A DNA stretch of 64,000 nt, from assembly GCF_014200405.1 (NCBI RefSeq), contig NZ_JACHBQ010000001.1:3162001-3226000 (forward strand), in the 5' to 3' direction. The position numbers and the translations under genes were made by a program. How positions within the stretch are numbered: the first letter of the stretch is position 1; each line of letters begins with the position of its first letter. This document shows, piece by piece, positions 40,008 to 49,157 of the stretch. The notes beneath the pieces are model-generated. The model made no database searches, was not told the DNA's origin, and was given only the letters and a program-made list of their open reading frames with translations. This DNA comes from Cryobacterium roopkundense (lineage in GTDB: Bacteria; Actinomycetota; Actinomycetes; Actinomycetales; Microbacteriaceae).

Positions 40008-40382
40008 TCATTCGAGTCCCAGTTTAGTCGCGATTTGTAGGGCATACTCCCTGTCGGCGGGGGTTGCCCAGGGAGCGACGACGAGGCGCTTCAGCATCTC
40101 GAGCCCGAGGAATTGCTCGGTGGGAGAGGAACTTTCGGCCAGGTGGGCGGCCCATTCGAGGCGTTCCATGAACTGGCCGCGGGCGTCGACGGGCTTCTGC
40201 GCGTGCAGCTGCTGCTCGAGGAGCGCCTGCTGCGCGGCGATCTGCTTGTCACTGAGGGCGTTGGCGTGGTTGCGGGTGAGGAACCAGGCGCGGATGGTCC
40301 AGGTGAGGGTGGTCAGGGCAGCGATCGCGGTCACAATCGACGCGGCAAAAATGCCGTCCCACGGCACGCCGAGGAGGGTCAT
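40008..40382 (-). CDS. Hypothetical membrane-anchored protein
   Basis: 124 residues. One N-terminal helix (GIFAASIVTAIAALTTLTW) precedes a cytoplasmic domain rich in Gln and Glu with coiled-coil character (ALSDKQIAAQQALLEQQLHA) and a helical end (LGLEMLKRLVVAPWATPADR). Start uncertain: ATG at 40382 was chosen over a GTG at 40391. No recognised function. Lies between the small coiled-coil gene and the tyrosine kinase. Confidence 0.5.
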   Translation of the reverse strand: MTLLGVPWDGIFAASIVTAIAALTTLTWTIRAWFLTRNHANALSDKQIAAQQALLEQQLHAQKPVDARGQFMERLEWAAHLAESSSPTEQFLGLEMLKRLVVAPWATPADREYALQIATKLGLE

Positions 40383-40418
40383 CGGGCGCACCCCGGCTCA
40401 GACACCGCGACCCGCGCG

Positions 40419-41873
40419 CTACTTGCGGAGCTTGGTGCGCCGCGACATCGGCACGCGAGCGGATGCCGGCGCCGAGCTCGGCGACGTCTCCGCACCGGTC
40501 TCTTCCCCGTAGCCGTAGCCATACCCGTAGCCGTAGTGGCCGTAGCCGTAGGCGTCGGGTCCCTTCGTGGGAAGCATCGTGAGCACCAGGCCCGAGATGG
40601 GAGCGCCCACGTTGTCGAGAGCGGAGATCGCGCCGCGGAGCTGGTTCTTGTGCGTGCGCCCCGCTGCGACGATGAGGATGACACCGCCGACGTTCTTGGC
40701 GAGGATCGCGGCATCCGTTACCGGGAGCAGGGGCGGGGTGTCGAAGAGCACCACGTCGAAGGTGCTGTTGAGTTCGGCGATGAGCAGGCTCATGCGCGCG
40801 GAGCCGAGGAGCTCGCTCGGGTTCGGCGGCACATGGCCGGCCGGCAGTACGAAGAGCTGGCCCTTGCCCCACGGCTGGATGACGTCCTTGAGCGCGGCGC
40901 GCCCGATGAGCACGTCGGTGAGTCCCACGGCGCCCTCGACCCCCATGTACTCGGCGATCTTGGGGCGGCGCAGGTCGGCGTCTACGAGGAGAACGCGCGC
41001 GCCGGCATCCGCCAGGGCGATCGCGAGGTTGGCGCCAGTGGTGCTCTTACCCTCGCTCTCGACCGAGCTCGTGACCACGAAGGCGCGGTCGGCGCGACCC
41101 ACGTCCAGGAACTGCAGGTTGGTGCGCAGCGTGCGGAACGACTCGGCACGCGGGCTGCGCGGGTCGACGTGCACGATGAGAGGACGCTCTTGCGCCTTGT
41201 TGTCGAAGACGATGCCACCGAGGATGGGCACCGCGGTGATCTGCTCCACGTCGCGCTCGTTGCGGATGCGGGTCTCGAGGGTCTCGCGCAGCACCGCGAT
41301 GGCCACGCCGAGGGCGAGTCCCACGAGGGCGCCGAGCGCGATGTTCAGCGGCACGTTGGGGCTCACCGGCGTGGACGGCACCGTGGCCTCCTGCGCGCGG
41401 GTGAGCTTCACGGGCGACACGGCGCCGTCTTGCTCGGGCGTCTCGATGTTCTGCACGACGGCGGTGAGGCTCACCGAGATGGCGTTGGCCGTGGCCGCCG
41501 CGCGTACGGGATCGGTGTCGATCACGGTGATGTCGATGATCGACGTGTCGAGCGGCGCGGAGGCGGTGACGCGGCCCGCGAGCTGGTCACTCGTGATGCC
41601 CAGCTGCAGCTTGCCGATCACGGGAAGCAGCACGATGGGCGTGACCACGAGGTCGGAGTAGGTCTTGACGCGCTGCACCGTGAAGCTGTTGCCCTGGGCG
41701 AGTTCCGAGGTGGTTCCGCTGGACTGGGTGGACACGAAGACCTTGCTGGTGGCGCTGTACTTCGGCGTCTGCACAATGGAGAAAGCGGATGCCCCGGCCA
41801 CCGCCACAAGGGTCAGCAGCAGGATCAGAACCCAGCTCTTGCGCAGGATGCGAATGTAGTCGCGAAGTTCCAC
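40419..41873 (-). CDS. Polysaccharide-synthesis tyrosine autokinase (Wzz-BY-kinase)
   Basis: 484 residues. An N-terminal Wzz domain with two membrane helices (near residues 14-34 and 173-193, the latter just after a proline-rich PSTPVSPNVPLN), then a BY-kinase domain with Walker A SSVESEGKSTTGANLA, Walker A' VLLVDADLRRPK and Walker B VVLFDTPPLLP. The C-terminus has a tyrosine cluster (YGYGHYGYGYGYGYG) for autophosphorylation. It regulates chain length and export of a capsule or exopolysaccharide, but no polymerase or flippase gene lies nearby. Confidence 0.92.
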   Translation of the reverse strand: MELRDYIRILRKSWVLILLLTLVAVAGASAFSIVQTPKYSATSKVFVSTQSSGTTSELAQGNSFTVQRVKTYSDLVVTPIVLLPVIGKLQLGITSDQLAGRVTASAPLDTSIIDITVIDTDPVRAAATANAISVSLTAVVQNIETPEQDGAVSPVKLTRAQEATVPSTPVSPNVPLNIALGALVGLALGVAIAVLRETLETRIRNERDVEQITAVPILGGIVFDNKAQERPLIVHVDPRSPRAESFRTLRTNLQFLDVGRADRAFVVTSSVESEGKSTTGANLAIALADAGARVLLVDADLRRPKIAEYMGVEGAVGLTDVLIGRAALKDVIQPWGKGQLFVLPAGHVPPNPSELLGSARMSLLIAELNSTFDVVLFDTPPLLPVTDAAILAKNVGGVILIVAAGRTHKNQLRGAISALDNVGAPISGLVLTMLPTKGPDAYGYGHYGYGYGYGYGEETGAETSPSSAPASARVPMSRRTKLRK

Positions 41874-42037
41874 TCAACGGCCTTTCCTTGGGCATGCCGG
41901 ACGCATGTGTCAGTGCATTTTTGCATAATTGAGATTTTCCGGGGCTTCCAGTTTTGGGTGGTTTACACGGCGGCGCTACGGGTGTATTAGGACAAGCGTG
42001 AGGCTCGACATCCGCTGGCTGCACTAGTTTGGGGAGC

Positions 42038-42757
42038 ATGAGTGAGGTCACGAAACCGCGGGTATTCGATGCGCAACGCGGGCTGACGGATGCGACGGTG
42101 GGCGTGGTGTTCGCGGTGCTGTTCGTTCTCGGCGCGAGCGCCGCCGTCGTGGGCTTCTGGATCGCCGACCCGAACCTGAGCCTGTTGCTGGGCTATCTCG
42201 CGGTGTGGATTCCCTTGCTGGGTGCCGTGGGCGTGGCCTGCTATTTTCACGGCCACGACATCGGCCTGCGGTTCCGCTGGCTCGACCTGCTGTGGGGGCT
42301 GTCGATCGGGCTGCTGGCTCGCTCCGTGGCGAGCGCGGTGGAGATTCTCGGCTACGGACAAATGGGGTCGTCGGCGGTGACGTTCGGCGAAACCGTGTAC
42401 GACGGATGGTGGCTGTTCGGCGCGCTTGCGGCCCCCGTTCTGCTCGCCCCGCTGATTGAGGAGCTGTTCTTTCGCGGGCTGCTGCTGCGCTCGATGCTCG
42501 GGGTGACCCGCGCGGGCGGCGGCACGCGGGGAGCGTCGGTCGTGATCGCCGTGCTCGTGAGCGCTAGCGTGTTCGCCCTCGTGCACGTACTCACGGTTGG
42601 CACCGTGACCGGGGTGTGGGTGGTGGGCATATCCACGTTGCTGTTCGGGTTGGGGGCGGCCTGCCTGGCCGTGCTCACCGGCCGCCTCGGCGGTGCGGTC
42701 CTAGCCCACGTGACCTTCAATGCGCTCGTCGTGGTTCCGGCGCTGGTCGTTCTGTAG
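42038..42757 (+). CDS. CPBP-family intramembrane metalloprotease
   Basis: 239 residues with about seven membrane helices. The three CPBP motifs are present: EELFFRGLLL (EExxxR), FALVHVLT (FxxxH) and an AHVTFNAL (HxxxN-type) near the end. CPBP/Abi proteins cleave prenylated or membrane proteins; substrate unknown. GGGG upstream of the ATG at 42038. The 164-bp gap to the tyrosine kinase is a divergent promoter region with nothing else recognised. Confidence 0.88.
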   Translation: MSEVTKPRVFDAQRGLTDATVGVVFAVLFVLGASAAVVGFWIADPNLSLLLGYLAVWIPLLGAVGVACYFHGHDIGLRFRWLDLLWGLSIGLLARSVASAVEILGYGQMGSSAVTFGETVYDGWWLFGALAAPVLLAPLIEELFFRGLLLRSMLGVTRAGGGTRGASVVIAVLVSASVFALVHVLTVGTVTGVWVVGISTLLFGLGAACLAVLTGRLGGAVLAHVTFNALVVVPALVVL

Positions 42758-42983
42758 GCGCTTCAGCGGAGGTCGTTGTCGGGGTCGGCACACCCACGTA
42801 CCCCCCGATTTGGGGCTGATCAGAGGCCCTTTCGGAGGAGTTTGCAGCCTCTGCATTTACTAAGCTCAGAGTGCCTCGAGAAAGTGTACTTCCGCACTGG
42901 GAGTGAGGCCATGGGCTGCGCATTCTGCTGCGCGGTGGGGTTGCTACTGATCCGCAGCCCGTCCAAAATAGTGGAGCATTTTT

Positions 42984-43304
42984 ATGGGAAAGCTGACCTA
43001 CGACTCGAGTCTGACGGCCGACTTTGACGATCGGGTGCTGGCCCACATCCAGCTTGTCATCGGCACGAAACTTCGTCGCGGTGAAAGTTTCTACTTCTCG
43101 TGGCGCGACGACCCCCTGGCCGGCGGCGGGCGAAGCACGGTGTGGCTGCACCCCGGCATCCCCCTGGCCTTCAAGTACTTCGGCAGCCGTGTTCCCTCAC
43201 TGAATCGCGAATGGGTCGAGGCGCTCTCCCTCGCGGCCAACTCCTCGGCCGGGCTGCAAGTCGTGCCGGAACCGACCGCCGCCACCGTCACGGTCACCGT
43301 CTAG
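42984..43304 (+). CDS. DUF7882-like small protein (often mislabelled DNA ligase)
   Basis: 106 residues. The pattern MGKLTYDSSLTADFDDRVLA, KLRRGESFYFSWRDD and STVWLHPGIPLAFKYFG marks a small family found mainly in Microbacteriaceae; entries are sometimes called ATP-dependent DNA ligase though no ligase motif is present. GGAGC lies 9 nt before the ATG. The C-terminus is Thr/Val-rich. The 226-bp gap before it holds a small CCCC/GGGG hairpin near 42800 and no gene. Function unknown. Confidence 0.75.
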   Translation: MGKLTYDSSLTADFDDRVLAHIQLVIGTKLRRGESFYFSWRDDPLAGGGRSTVWLHPGIPLAFKYFGSRVPSLNREWVEALSLAANSSAGLQVVPEPTAATVTVTV

Positions 43305-43322
43305 GTTCGCGCCGCGCGGGCG

Positions 43323-44393
43323 TCAGAGGCCGTCAGCCGGCGCGAGCGCAGGTCGGGGGCCGGCGACCCTGCCACCGCGCGGAGACTTGAGAGCCAGCGC
43401 CGGACGTTCCACGACGAACCAGCTCGCCACGGCGAACGGCAGCGCGGCCACCAGGGACAGCACCGCGAACACCCCCACCGGCACGGCCGTCGACCCGAAC
43501 AGGCCGTTCAGCCCGAGGAACAGCAACTGTTGCACCGGAAATCCATACACGTACAGGCCGTACGACACGTCGTTGCGGGCCCCCACCCCACGAAGCGGCA
43601 GCACCACGCTGAGGTATAACAGCAGGTACGCGAGCGGGAAAGCTGCGAGCGGTTTGAAGAGCCCGAGCGCTGTGATCAGCACCATGAACGACGCCGCAAC
43701 GAGGGCGAGCGGCGCGGCCAACGGCATCCGCTGCCTCAAGATGTACAACACGACCCCCGCGAAGAAGAAGGTCGCCATGGCGAGCAGGTTCACCGCGAAC
43801 GTCGGGGTCGCCGGGCTCAGAGTGAGCAGCGTTCCCGCCGTGAGGGCCACGAAGAGCGTCACGGAAGCCGGCGCGAAAGCGCGACGCGGCACAACGGATG
43901 CCAGCACGCCGACCCCGAGATAACAGAGCGCCTCGAAGACCAACGACCAGAGCGGGGCGTTCCAGTTGGGGGTGCCGGCGGTCTGCAAGGTGCCGTCGAT
44001 CCCCCACTGCGTGATGTGCAGCGACGCATTGCCGAAGACGTAGCGGGCGGCGCTGCTCCACTCCACGGCACCGCCGCCGAGCAGCGCGGACACCGGGGCG
44101 AAGACCACGGCGGTGACCACGAGCACCACGAGGAACGCGGGATAGATCCGCAGGGCGCGATTCACGAGGAAGCGCGTCAACGACGGCGTGGACAGTCGGC
44201 TGCCGGCGATCAGGTAGCCCGAGATGGCGAAGAATCCGGCCACGGCGAACATACCGAGGTCGGTGCCCGCGAGAGCGGGCGGATACCCGAACCCGGCCAC
44301 GATCCAGGAATGCGAGATGATCACGCACGCGGCCAGCAGCAGGCGCAGGGCGTTGAGGGAATTGCGGCGGGGATCGAACCTCGTGCCGAGCAT
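43323..44393 (-). CDS. Acyltransferase 3 family membrane protein (OafA/YrhL-like)
   Basis: 356 residues, about ten membrane helices. N-terminal signature: NALRLLLAACVIISHSW with the family His, and GFFAISGYLIAGSRL; then LVNRALRIYPAFL, the Arg-rich RxxR helix. These enzymes add acetyl or other acyl groups to surface polysaccharides or secreted products. ATG at 44393 follows a G-rich stretch. It could modify the exopolysaccharide made under the tyrosine kinase upstream. Convergent with the DUF7882 gene (18 bp apart). Confidence 0.88.
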   Translation of the reverse strand: MLGTRFDPRRNSLNALRLLLAACVIISHSWIVAGFGYPPALAGTDLGMFAVAGFFAISGYLIAGSRLSTPSLTRFLVNRALRIYPAFLVVLVVTAVVFAPVSALLGGGAVEWSSAARYVFGNASLHITQWGIDGTLQTAGTPNWNAPLWSLVFEALCYLGVGVLASVVPRRAFAPASVTLFVALTAGTLLTLSPATPTFAVNLLAMATFFFAGVVLYILRQRMPLAAPLALVAASFMVLITALGLFKPLAAFPLAYLLLYLSVVLPLRGVGARNDVSYGLYVYGFPVQQLLFLGLNGLFGSTAVPVGVFAVLSLVAALPFAVASWFVVERPALALKSPRGGRVAGPRPALAPADGL

Positions 44394-44587
44394 GGAACCC
44401 CCGTCGTCTGTGCTGATCCTCCCAAGTTCGCGCGCGGAGCGGAAGGGTTCGACGCAGAATGTGCCCCGAGTTGGTGACAACCGGGAGCGGATGCCGTGGC
44501 GCGGGTTAGGCGCGACGGCTGCGGCGCACCGTGGTGCGCAGCCGGCTAGCGCGGCACCCGGGGTAGACAGGTAATCTTGCACGCCCG

Positions 44588-45178
44588 CTAGGCAAGGTCA
44601 CGCAGCACAGGGTGCAGCAGCAGGCCGAATGCCGGGGCGTCCAGGCGAAGATCGGTGCTGACGAGAACGCGGGTGGGCGCCACCCGCCACAGTCTGGTGT
44701 CGGCGAGAGACAGAACCTCGATCGACAGACTGAACGGCCGAGTCGGGCGCCGCAGGGTCGCCGAGACGTCGGCGACGGCGTGAGTGATGGACAGGTCTCC
44801 CGGGAACCGCGCCGCCGCACCCGCACGTTCATTCATCTGCTCGGCGCACGCCCGAATCTGCGGCCAGTGCTGCAGCACGAAGGCGCTGAGGTGGGTGCCC
44901 TGTGGCATGGCGGGCCCGGCCGCGTCCCGGAAGTCGGCGTTCACCGGGCCCGGTTCCTCGGCCACGCACCGGTTCCACCACAGGCGCCACTCATTCGCGA
45001 GTGTGCGCGCGAGCCGCCGAGGGATCCCCGGAACTACGCCGACGGATGCCGCGGTGCGCGGCAGCCGCAACGCGTCGAATTCGCGGGCGCCCACCATGTC
45101 ACGCACCACCAGGTGATGCGCGAGCGGGCTCCCCCAGTCTTCCGCCACAGACCAGTGCGGACCGGGCCCCGAGTGCAT
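44588..45178 (-). CDS. Hypothetical protein
   Basis: 196 residues from the ATG at 45178, which has GGAGGAGG just upstream; longer in-frame starts are less likely. Mixed composition with several Trp and Arg pairs (LANEWRLWWNRC) and a beta-rich C-terminus (LSIEVLSLADTRLWRVAPTR), but no domain recognised and no membrane segment. Soluble protein of unknown role, divergent from the DUF6325-like gene. Confidence 0.6.
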   Translation of the reverse strand: MHSGPGPHWSVAEDWGSPLAHHLVVRDMVGAREFDALRLPRTAASVGVVPGIPRRLARTLANEWRLWWNRCVAEEPGPVNADFRDAAGPAMPQGTHLSAFVLQHWPQIRACAEQMNERAGAAARFPGDLSITHAVADVSATLRRPTRPFSLSIEVLSLADTRLWRVAPTRVLVSTDLRLDAPAFGLLLHPVLRDLA

Positions 45179-45325
45179 GCAACCTCCTCCTCGAATGCCT
45201 CCATTGTGGCCGGAAAGTGCTTCGCGCGGGGCCCGCGCTGCGTCCAACGTGGTTGCCACCGGGACCTGCCCAATACCGCGAGCCGGGCGTATCATGTGCG
45301 GCACACTCTGACGATGGGATTGATA

Positions 45326-45784
45326 ATGACGGAGACTTCACTCGACGCTTTGGGACCGGTCGACTTTTTGATCGTGGAGTTTCCCGAGGGCCAGTCCAAC
45401 TTCACCGGCGAGATCGCCGACGAACTTGTCAAACTCGTGGACGCGGGCACGATCCGGGTGATCGACATGCTGATTCTGGCCAAGGACCAGGACGGCGTCG
45501 TCGAGGCCATGGAGCTGTCCGACCTCGACGAACTCGGCCCGCTGCAGGCGATCGAAACCGAGCTGGCGGAGCTGCTCGCCGAGGAAGACGTGGACAAGCT
45601 CGCCGCTGCGATGGGCCCCGGCAGCGTCGCCGGTGTGCTGGTCTACGAGAACCTGTGGGCGGCGCCGTTCGCGTCTGCCACCCGCCGCGCGGGAGGGCAA
45701 CTGGTGGCTAACGGGCGGATCCCCATCCAGGCCATCGTCGCGTCTCTCGAAGCCGACCAGATTTCCGATGATTTCCGAGACTGA
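45326..45784 (+). CDS. DUF6325/DUF1269-like protein
   Basis: 152 residues, acidic. The pattern VDFLIVEFPEGQ, FTGEIADELVKLVDAGTIRV, IDMLILAKDQDG and the strand around GVLVYENLWAAPFASATR matches DUF6325/DUF1269-type proteins common in actinobacteria; function unknown. The ATG at 45326 is preferred; an in-frame ATG at 45314 is an alternative. Followed 11 nt later by a tiny repetitive protein gene. Confidence 0.72.
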   Translation: MTETSLDALGPVDFLIVEFPEGQSNFTGEIADELVKLVDAGTIRVIDMLILAKDQDGVVEAMELSDLDELGPLQAIETELAELLAEEDVDKLAAAMGPGSVAGVLVYENLWAAPFASATRRAGGQLVANGRIPIQAIVASLEADQISDDFRD

Positions 45785-45795
45785 AGGAGAATGAG

Positions 45796-45957
45796 ATGCC
45801 GCTACGGCCCGCACGAGTAGGAAGAGTCGGCGTCGTTCGCGCGCCCGTCGCCAAGGCGGCCGTTGTGGGGGCCGCGGTCACACCGGGTCGGTCGCCCGTG
45901 GCCAAGGCCGCCGTCGTGGGCGCGGCCGTGACCCCGGGTCGCCGCCGCCGAATCTAG
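45796..45957 (+). CDS. Tiny protein with duplicated PVAKAAVVGAAVTPGR motif
   Basis: 53 residues, ATG at 45796 with AAGGAG 6 nt upstream, stop at 45955-45957. After a basic start (MPLRPARVGRVGVV) it carries two exact copies of PVAKAAVVGAAVTPGR, 17 residues apart, then RRRI. The duplication is visible in the DNA too. It looks like two hydrophobic, slightly basic hairpins. It probably shares a transcript with the DUF6325-like gene 11 nt upstream. No function known; the strong ribosome site argues it is translated. Confidence 0.65.
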   Translation: MPLRPARVGRVGVVRAPVAKAAVVGAAVTPGRSPVAKAAVVGAAVTPGRRRRI

Positions 45958-46767
45958 CCACGCGCGCTCGCTGCGGCTTGTTGTCCGTCAGCCGCAAATC
46001 TCACCGCGAGGCCGCGCGCCCGGCTCGTGATTCGCGGCACGAGAGCGATCCCGGCCGTGTAGATGCCGGTGACCCGCGACGGCCTTGCTGTTCCCCCGCT
46101 AAACCTCCTGAACTGACCCCGGCCTATCCTCCGTCATTCGTGGGGCGGCTGGAGGAACTAATACGTGTCGGACACGACCGTCCCGTGAAAGCGTTGTTGA
46201 CTCGATCTTGAACTGAGTATTTCGGAGTTCACGCTTTTGTCGTACTCGTCAGCAATTTGCATGTATTTGTCCGGGGCATGGGAGGTTACATCGAAATTCC
46301 CCGCTCTGAAGTTGATGCTGCTGCCCTTCTCGGGCAATTCCTCACCCAAGACAGCAGTTAAAATTGACGATGTAGTTTGAGTCACGACGTTGTTCGTGAG
46401 CCATTGGAATCCGGGTACAGGATCGCCGTTGTGCATCAGGCGCACAACATTCGCCCCACCAAAGTTTCGGTGCCCCACCAATTCCGGTGTGCCATATGTA
46501 AGCACTTCCTTGATGTTGAAGCTTTGATCATCAGCAAGCGTCTGCGCGATGAATCCACCCTGGCTGAAACCGACCACCATCATTTCGGCACCAAAGTCAT
46601 CGCCCATCGCAGCTTGAATGTCAGTGGCGAGTAGCGCTTGTAGGTAGCGGTAGTCCAGCGACTCGGTAGCAGGATTCCGGGAACACGGTAGCGCTGGCGC
46701 TAATGAACTGCTGGGCTGTGGAAGGACAACGCGCAAGGCGTTGTCGTTCCATTGTTAAGGGCGGGTC

Positions 46768-48357
46768 ATGGCGGATTATCGGAAAATATTGGGGTTGTTG
46801 CTCGAGGGGCGGAGCTACCGCGAAGTCGTAGAGATCGCTGGGTGCTCGCATCGCGACGTCGCCCGGGTCCGGCAAGAGGTCCAGGAACGAGGTGTCACCT
46901 CGGCGGTCGCGGTCAGCGACGCCGAGCTGACGGAATGGTTCCCCGACGGGCGCCGGAAAGTGTCGGCGGAGTATGACCAGCCCGACTTGTCTCGGGTTCT
47001 GGCATCAATGAAGGCGAACCGGCACTTCACGTTGCTGCTGGCGTGGCGTCGGTACGTCGACGCCAAGGACGCCGGGAAAAAGTACGGGTACTCGCAGTTC
47101 TGCGCCCTGTTCACCGGCTACCTCCGCACCCACGATCTCGTCGCGGTGCTGCGCCATGAGCCGGGTCGGGCGATGCTGGTCGACTGGGCCGGCGACACGA
47201 TGGACATCGTTGACACGATCACCGGCGAGGTGGTCCGAGCGATCTTGTTCGTCGCGGTGTTGCCGTTTTCAGGGCTTCTGTTCTGCCGAGCTTACGCGGA
47301 TATGAAGTCCCCGGCGTGGCTCGATGCGCACGTTCGAGCGTTCGCATTCTTCGGCGGCGTGACGCAGATCGTCGTGCCGGACAACCCGACGACCTCCACT
47401 CACCAGACACATAAGGGCGATGCGGAGCGGGTCGTCAACGCGAGGTATCAGCAGCTCGCGGATCACTACCAGACCGCGATTGTCCCGGCCCGAGTGAAGA
47501 AACCCCGCGATAAGGCGGCTGCGGAGAACGCGGTGAACGTGGTCAACAAACGAGTCATCGGCTACCTCGAGGACGACGTCTTCACGACGCTGAGCGAGTT
47601 GAATACGGCGATCGAAGAGCGCGTGCGTGAGATCAACCATGACATCCGCCGCGCCGACGACACGACCAGGTGGGAACGCTTCGACATGGAGGAGCGCGAG
47701 TTGCTCGGCCCTTTGCCCGATGCCGGGTTCGAGGATGTGCAGTGGAAGGAGCTGAAGGCGGCCCGGAATTACCACGTCACCGCGGACACGCAACGGTATT
47801 CCGTGCCCTTCGGGTTGGCGGGCAAGCTGCTGCGGGTTCGGCTGACGTCGTCCCTGGTGACGGTCTTCGACGGGCACGAGAGCATCTGCGAACATCCTCG
47901 GCTGACGGGGAGGAAAGGCCAGTACTCGACTCTTCCGGACCACGTCCCGCCGCAGCACCGCGATATCGACGGGTTGTGGTCAAGGCGGTGGTTCATCGAC
48001 CGGGCGCGCAGCGTTGGGCCGGCCACCGTCACGGTGATCGAGCACATCCTCGACAGCCAGGTGATCGAGGCGCAGGGCTACCTGGCCTGCCAGAACATCC
48101 TCGACGGGCTCGGTAAGAACAACCGGGAACGGCTGGAGGCGGCCTGCCAGGCACTCGTGAACCGAGGCACCCATCCGACGTATTCGACGCTGAAACGGTT
48201 GATGGCGGCGATCGATAGTGACGCGAAGAAGCCCCGGCCGGTGACCCCGGCAGCCTCGACAGGCAAACGCAGCAACACGGTCGTGTTCCGCGACACCATC
48301 TCGGACGTTTACGTCCGCGATGCCTCCCACTACGCAGGCGACGAGGAGGGGAAGTGA
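46768..48357 (+). CDS. istA: IS21-family transposase IstA
   Basis: 529 residues, family length. N-terminal helix-turn-helix (LLLEGRSYREVVEIAGCSHRDV cut short here), then an integrase core with the DDE triad: Asp in MLVDWAGD, Asp in VVPDNP and Glu in KAAAENAV. The C-terminal domain contains FGLAGKLLRV. It cuts and joins the IS ends. AAGGGCGGG lies upstream of the ATG at 46768. Its TGA overlaps the istB start. Confidence 0.95.
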   Translation: MADYRKILGLLLEGRSYREVVEIAGCSHRDVARVRQEVQERGVTSAVAVSDAELTEWFPDGRRKVSAEYDQPDLSRVLASMKANRHFTLLLAWRRYVDAKDAGKKYGYSQFCALFTGYLRTHDLVAVLRHEPGRAMLVDWAGDTMDIVDTITGEVVRAILFVAVLPFSGLLFCRAYADMKSPAWLDAHVRAFAFFGGVTQIVVPDNPTTSTHQTHKGDAERVVNARYQQLADHYQTAIVPARVKKPRDKAAAENAVNVVNKRVIGYLEDDVFTTLSELNTAIEERVREINHDIRRADDTTRWERFDMEERELLGPLPDAGFEDVQWKELKAARNYHVTADTQRYSVPFGLAGKLLRVRLTSSLVTVFDGHESICEHPRLTGRKGQYSTLPDHVPPQHRDIDGLWSRRWFIDRARSVGPATVTVIEHILDSQVIEAQGYLACQNILDGLGKNNRERLEAACQALVNRGTHPTYSTLKRLMAAIDSDAKKPRPVTPAASTGKRSNTVVFRDTISDVYVRDASHYAGDEEGK

Positions 48358-49124
48358 TGTTCACCAGCATCGATTACGACAAGTTCCGGGCCCTGCGCGT
48401 GACCCACGTCGCGACGCGCCTGGAGGAACTCATCCAAGACGAAGGCAACGACACCCTCACCCCCGAGCAGCTGTTCCTGACCGCGGTCGACGACGCGTTG
48501 GAGTCCCGTCGTATCAACAAGGTCGACAAGCTCATCCGCCAAGCTGCTTTCCCGATCCCGGGGGCCACGGTCGCGGAGGTCGACTACCGCGACGGGCGCG
48601 GGATCACCCCAGTCAGAATGCGACGCTATGCCGCCCATGACTGGCGCTCCGATGCGACGAACCTCCTCATCATTTCGCCCACCGGAGGCGGGAAGACCTA
48701 CCTCGCCTGCGCGCTGGCCATCGGCGCCTGCCAGAGTGAGCACTCCGTTCTCTACTTCCGGATGGACGACCTCGCCCGAAGGCTTGTCATCGCCCGCGGC
48801 GACGGAATCGCCCATCAGAAGCTGTTGAACGAGCTCTCCAACATCGACCTGCTCATCATCGACGACTTCCTCACAGTCGACATCGACAGCGACGCCGCCA
48901 GCGACTTGTTCGCGATCCTCGCGAACAGGGAACACCGACTACCCACGATGATCGCCTCGCAGACCGGGCCAAAGCACTGGGTCGCCGAGCTGCCCGACCG
49001 GGTCGCCGCGGACTCGATCGTGAACCGCCTCGCCAACAACGCCCGGATCATCAACCTCGGCCAGATTGACATGCGCCGGCACCGCAACGACCAAGCCCGC
49101 GCCCACGAGACCTACTGGGAGTGA
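48357..49124 (+). CDS. istB: IS21-family helper ATPase IstB
   Basis: 255 residues. AAA+ ATPase of the DnaC type: Walker A SPTGGGKTYLACAL and Walker B LLIIDDFLT, then a sensor region around IASQTGPKHW. It selects and prepares target DNA for IstA. The ATG at 48357 overlaps the istA stop (TGATG), the normal IS21 coupling, with GGAGGGG upstream. Confidence 0.95.
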   Translation: MFTSIDYDKFRALRVTHVATRLEELIQDEGNDTLTPEQLFLTAVDDALESRRINKVDKLIRQAAFPIPGATVAEVDYRDGRGITPVRMRRYAAHDWRSDATNLLIISPTGGGKTYLACALAIGACQSEHSVLYFRMDDLARRLVIARGDGIAHQKLLNELSNIDLLIIDDFLTVDIDSDAASDLFAILANREHRLPTMIASQTGPKHWVAELPDRVAADSIVNRLANNARIINLGQIDMRRHRNDQARAHETYWE

Positions 49125-49128
49125 CCGA

Positions 49129-49157
49129 AGCGGCCCGGGCGCAAAACCCGGGCCGCT
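49129..49157 (+). terminator. Perfect hairpin after istB
   Basis: AGCGGCCCGGG and CCCGGGCCGCT pair over 11 bp around a 7-nt loop, 4 nt after the istB stop. It probably terminates the transposase transcript or blocks read-through; no T-run follows. Confidence 0.6.

Noticed and set aside
40113..41990. 625-codon plus-strand frame opposite the tyrosine kinase
   Set aside because: Low-complexity shadow of the BY-kinase gene.
46158..46736. Left hydrolase piece as an independent gene starting inside the IS
   Set aside because: Its first residues come from the IS end; the target duplication and in-frame joining show it is half of a broken gene.
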